64,000 nt of DNA. It comes from JAMXLO01 sp963791495 (GTDB taxonomy: Bacteria > Pseudomonadota > Alphaproteobacteria > Acetobacterales > Acetobacteraceae). Of the stretch, positions 63,517-64,000 are shown one piece after another (position 1 is the stretch's first letter; the number at the start of each line of letters is the position of its first letter). Location of the stretch: the NCBI GenBank assembly GCA_963791495.1, contig CAWBST010000002.1, positions 62,001-126,000 of the forward strand, written 5' to 3'. The notes beneath the pieces were generated by a model, which had not been told where the DNA came from, searched no databases, and was given only the letters and a program-made list of their open reading frames with translations. The translations under genes were made by a program, and so were the position numbers.

Positions 63517-63996
63517 GTGACCTGGTCTGCGGGCCGAGTGGAGACACATTTGGCAATCGCTGATGCCCTGAGCGATCCGCTCACCGACTTCCGTGTCGAG
63601 GATCACATCGGGTTCCTGCTGCGTCGGGCACACCAGCGACATGTGTCGCTGTTCACCGCGGCGGTGGCGCATGTCGAACTGACGCCGACCCAGTTCACCG
63701 CCCTGTTGAAGACAGCCCAATTGGGGCGGATCACGCAGAACCACCTGGGGCGGCTCGCGGCGATGGATCCGGCAACCATTCAGGGCGTCGTGCAGCGGCT
63801 GATTGCGCGTGGACTGATCCGCCGCGGGCGCGATCCGATGGACCGTAGGACGGCGGTGCTGGAACCGACCGAGGCGGGCGTTGCGCTGATAACCAGTGTC
63901 GTGGCATGCGGCTGGCAAGTGCATGAGGCGGCGCTTGCGCCGCTGTCTCTGGAAGAGCGGGCCGAACTCCTCGCCCTGCTGCGCAAGATGGGCTGA
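63517..63996 (+). CDS. MarR-family transcriptional regulator
   Basis: 159 aa from GTG 63517 (GTG 63538 is an alternative). Winged helix: T-P-T-Q-F-T-A-L-L-K, N-H-L-G-R-L-A-A-M-D-P-A-T-I-Q-G-V-V-Q-R-L-I-A-R-G-L-I-R-R, then the wing D-P-M-D-R-R-T-A-V-L. Likely a local repressor; its target is unknown and may lie beyond the window. Confidence 0.88.
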   Translation: MTWSAGRVETHLAIADALSDPLTDFRVEDHIGFLLRRAHQRHVSLFTAAVAHVELTPTQFTALLKTAQLGRITQNHLGRLAAMDPATIQGVVQRLIARGLIRRGRDPMDRRTAVLEPTEAGVALITSVVACGWQVHEAALAPLSLEERAELLALLRKMG

Positions 63997-64000
63997 TTGC

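Overview
The window is about 64 kb of GC-rich, gene-dense bacterial DNA. It looks like a free-living heterotrophic alphaproteobacterium, perhaps a Rhodospirillales/Acetobacteraceae-type organism. This placement is inference from gene content: the glyA-nrdR-ribD-ribE-ribBX-ribH-nusB run, a Caulobacter-like sugar dehydrogenase, malonyl-CoA decarboxylase, FNR/FixK-type boxes and REP-like palindromes typical of that class. No rRNA operon, CRISPR array, complete insertion sequence or prophage is visible. The only RNA gene seen is tRNA-Ser(TGA).

Layout. 0-2 kb: a cut class III aminotransferase and a beta-helix-like protein. 2.2-6.8 kb: a sugar-acid cluster (gluconokinase, xylose-dehydrogenase-like SDR, DUF962 protein, gluconolactonase), then a purine permease and a DedA protein. 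7-9.1 kb: two small uncharacterised genes behind an FNR-type box, and an LhgO-like oxidase. 9.2-11.7 kb: a cytoplasmic HtrA-type protease divergent from a catalytically dead HtrA paralogue, which is coupled to a NarL-type regulator. 11.7-14.9 kb: an EmrB pump divergent from one reading frame that joins a MarR repressor to an EmrA-type adaptor. 15-23 kb: a ferritin-like protein, Ldh-type dehydrogenase, tRNA-Ser, an NDH-SelD fusion, a DUF1028 stump and a dipeptide-type ABC importer without its ATPases. 23-34 kb: a frameshifted chemoreceptor, GGCT protein, 3-hydroxyacyl-CoA dehydrogenase, NnrD/E, malonyl-CoA decarboxylase, a PDH-E1-like transketolase and a frameshifted phosphoesterase. 34-42 kb: SecA, a SWIM-SNF2 helicase, a parvulin and ArgJ. 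42-53 kb: PanE, an enoyl-CoA hydratase/TPP-enzyme pair, a divergent pair of citrate synthases (one carrying a DNA-binding domain), an SbmA/YddA-like ABC transporter with a DUF1499 lipoprotein, and an NHL protein. 53-59 kb: the riboflavin/NusB/NrdR/GlyA operon. 59-64 kb: YraN, a decayed tandem copy of the comM 3' end, a nonsense-interrupted response-regulator-like gene, full comM, YceI and a MarR regulator.

Genes likely to work together: the sugar-acid cluster would take aldoses through lactones to 6-phosphogluconate. EmrB and the MarR-EmrA protein should form one drug-efflux and repressor unit. The riboflavin genes form a complete lumazine-to-riboflavin branch with an RibBX-type fusion. Malonyl-CoA decarboxylase, the citrate synthases and the ECH/TPP pair suggest carboxylic-acid metabolism.

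Five loci look broken by frameshift, nonsense or truncation: the chemoreceptor, the phosphoesterase, the receiver gene, a GIY-YIG nuclease and the DUF1028 gene. Real pseudogenes and single-base assembly errors cannot be told apart here. That caveat also applies to the MarR-EmrA fusion.
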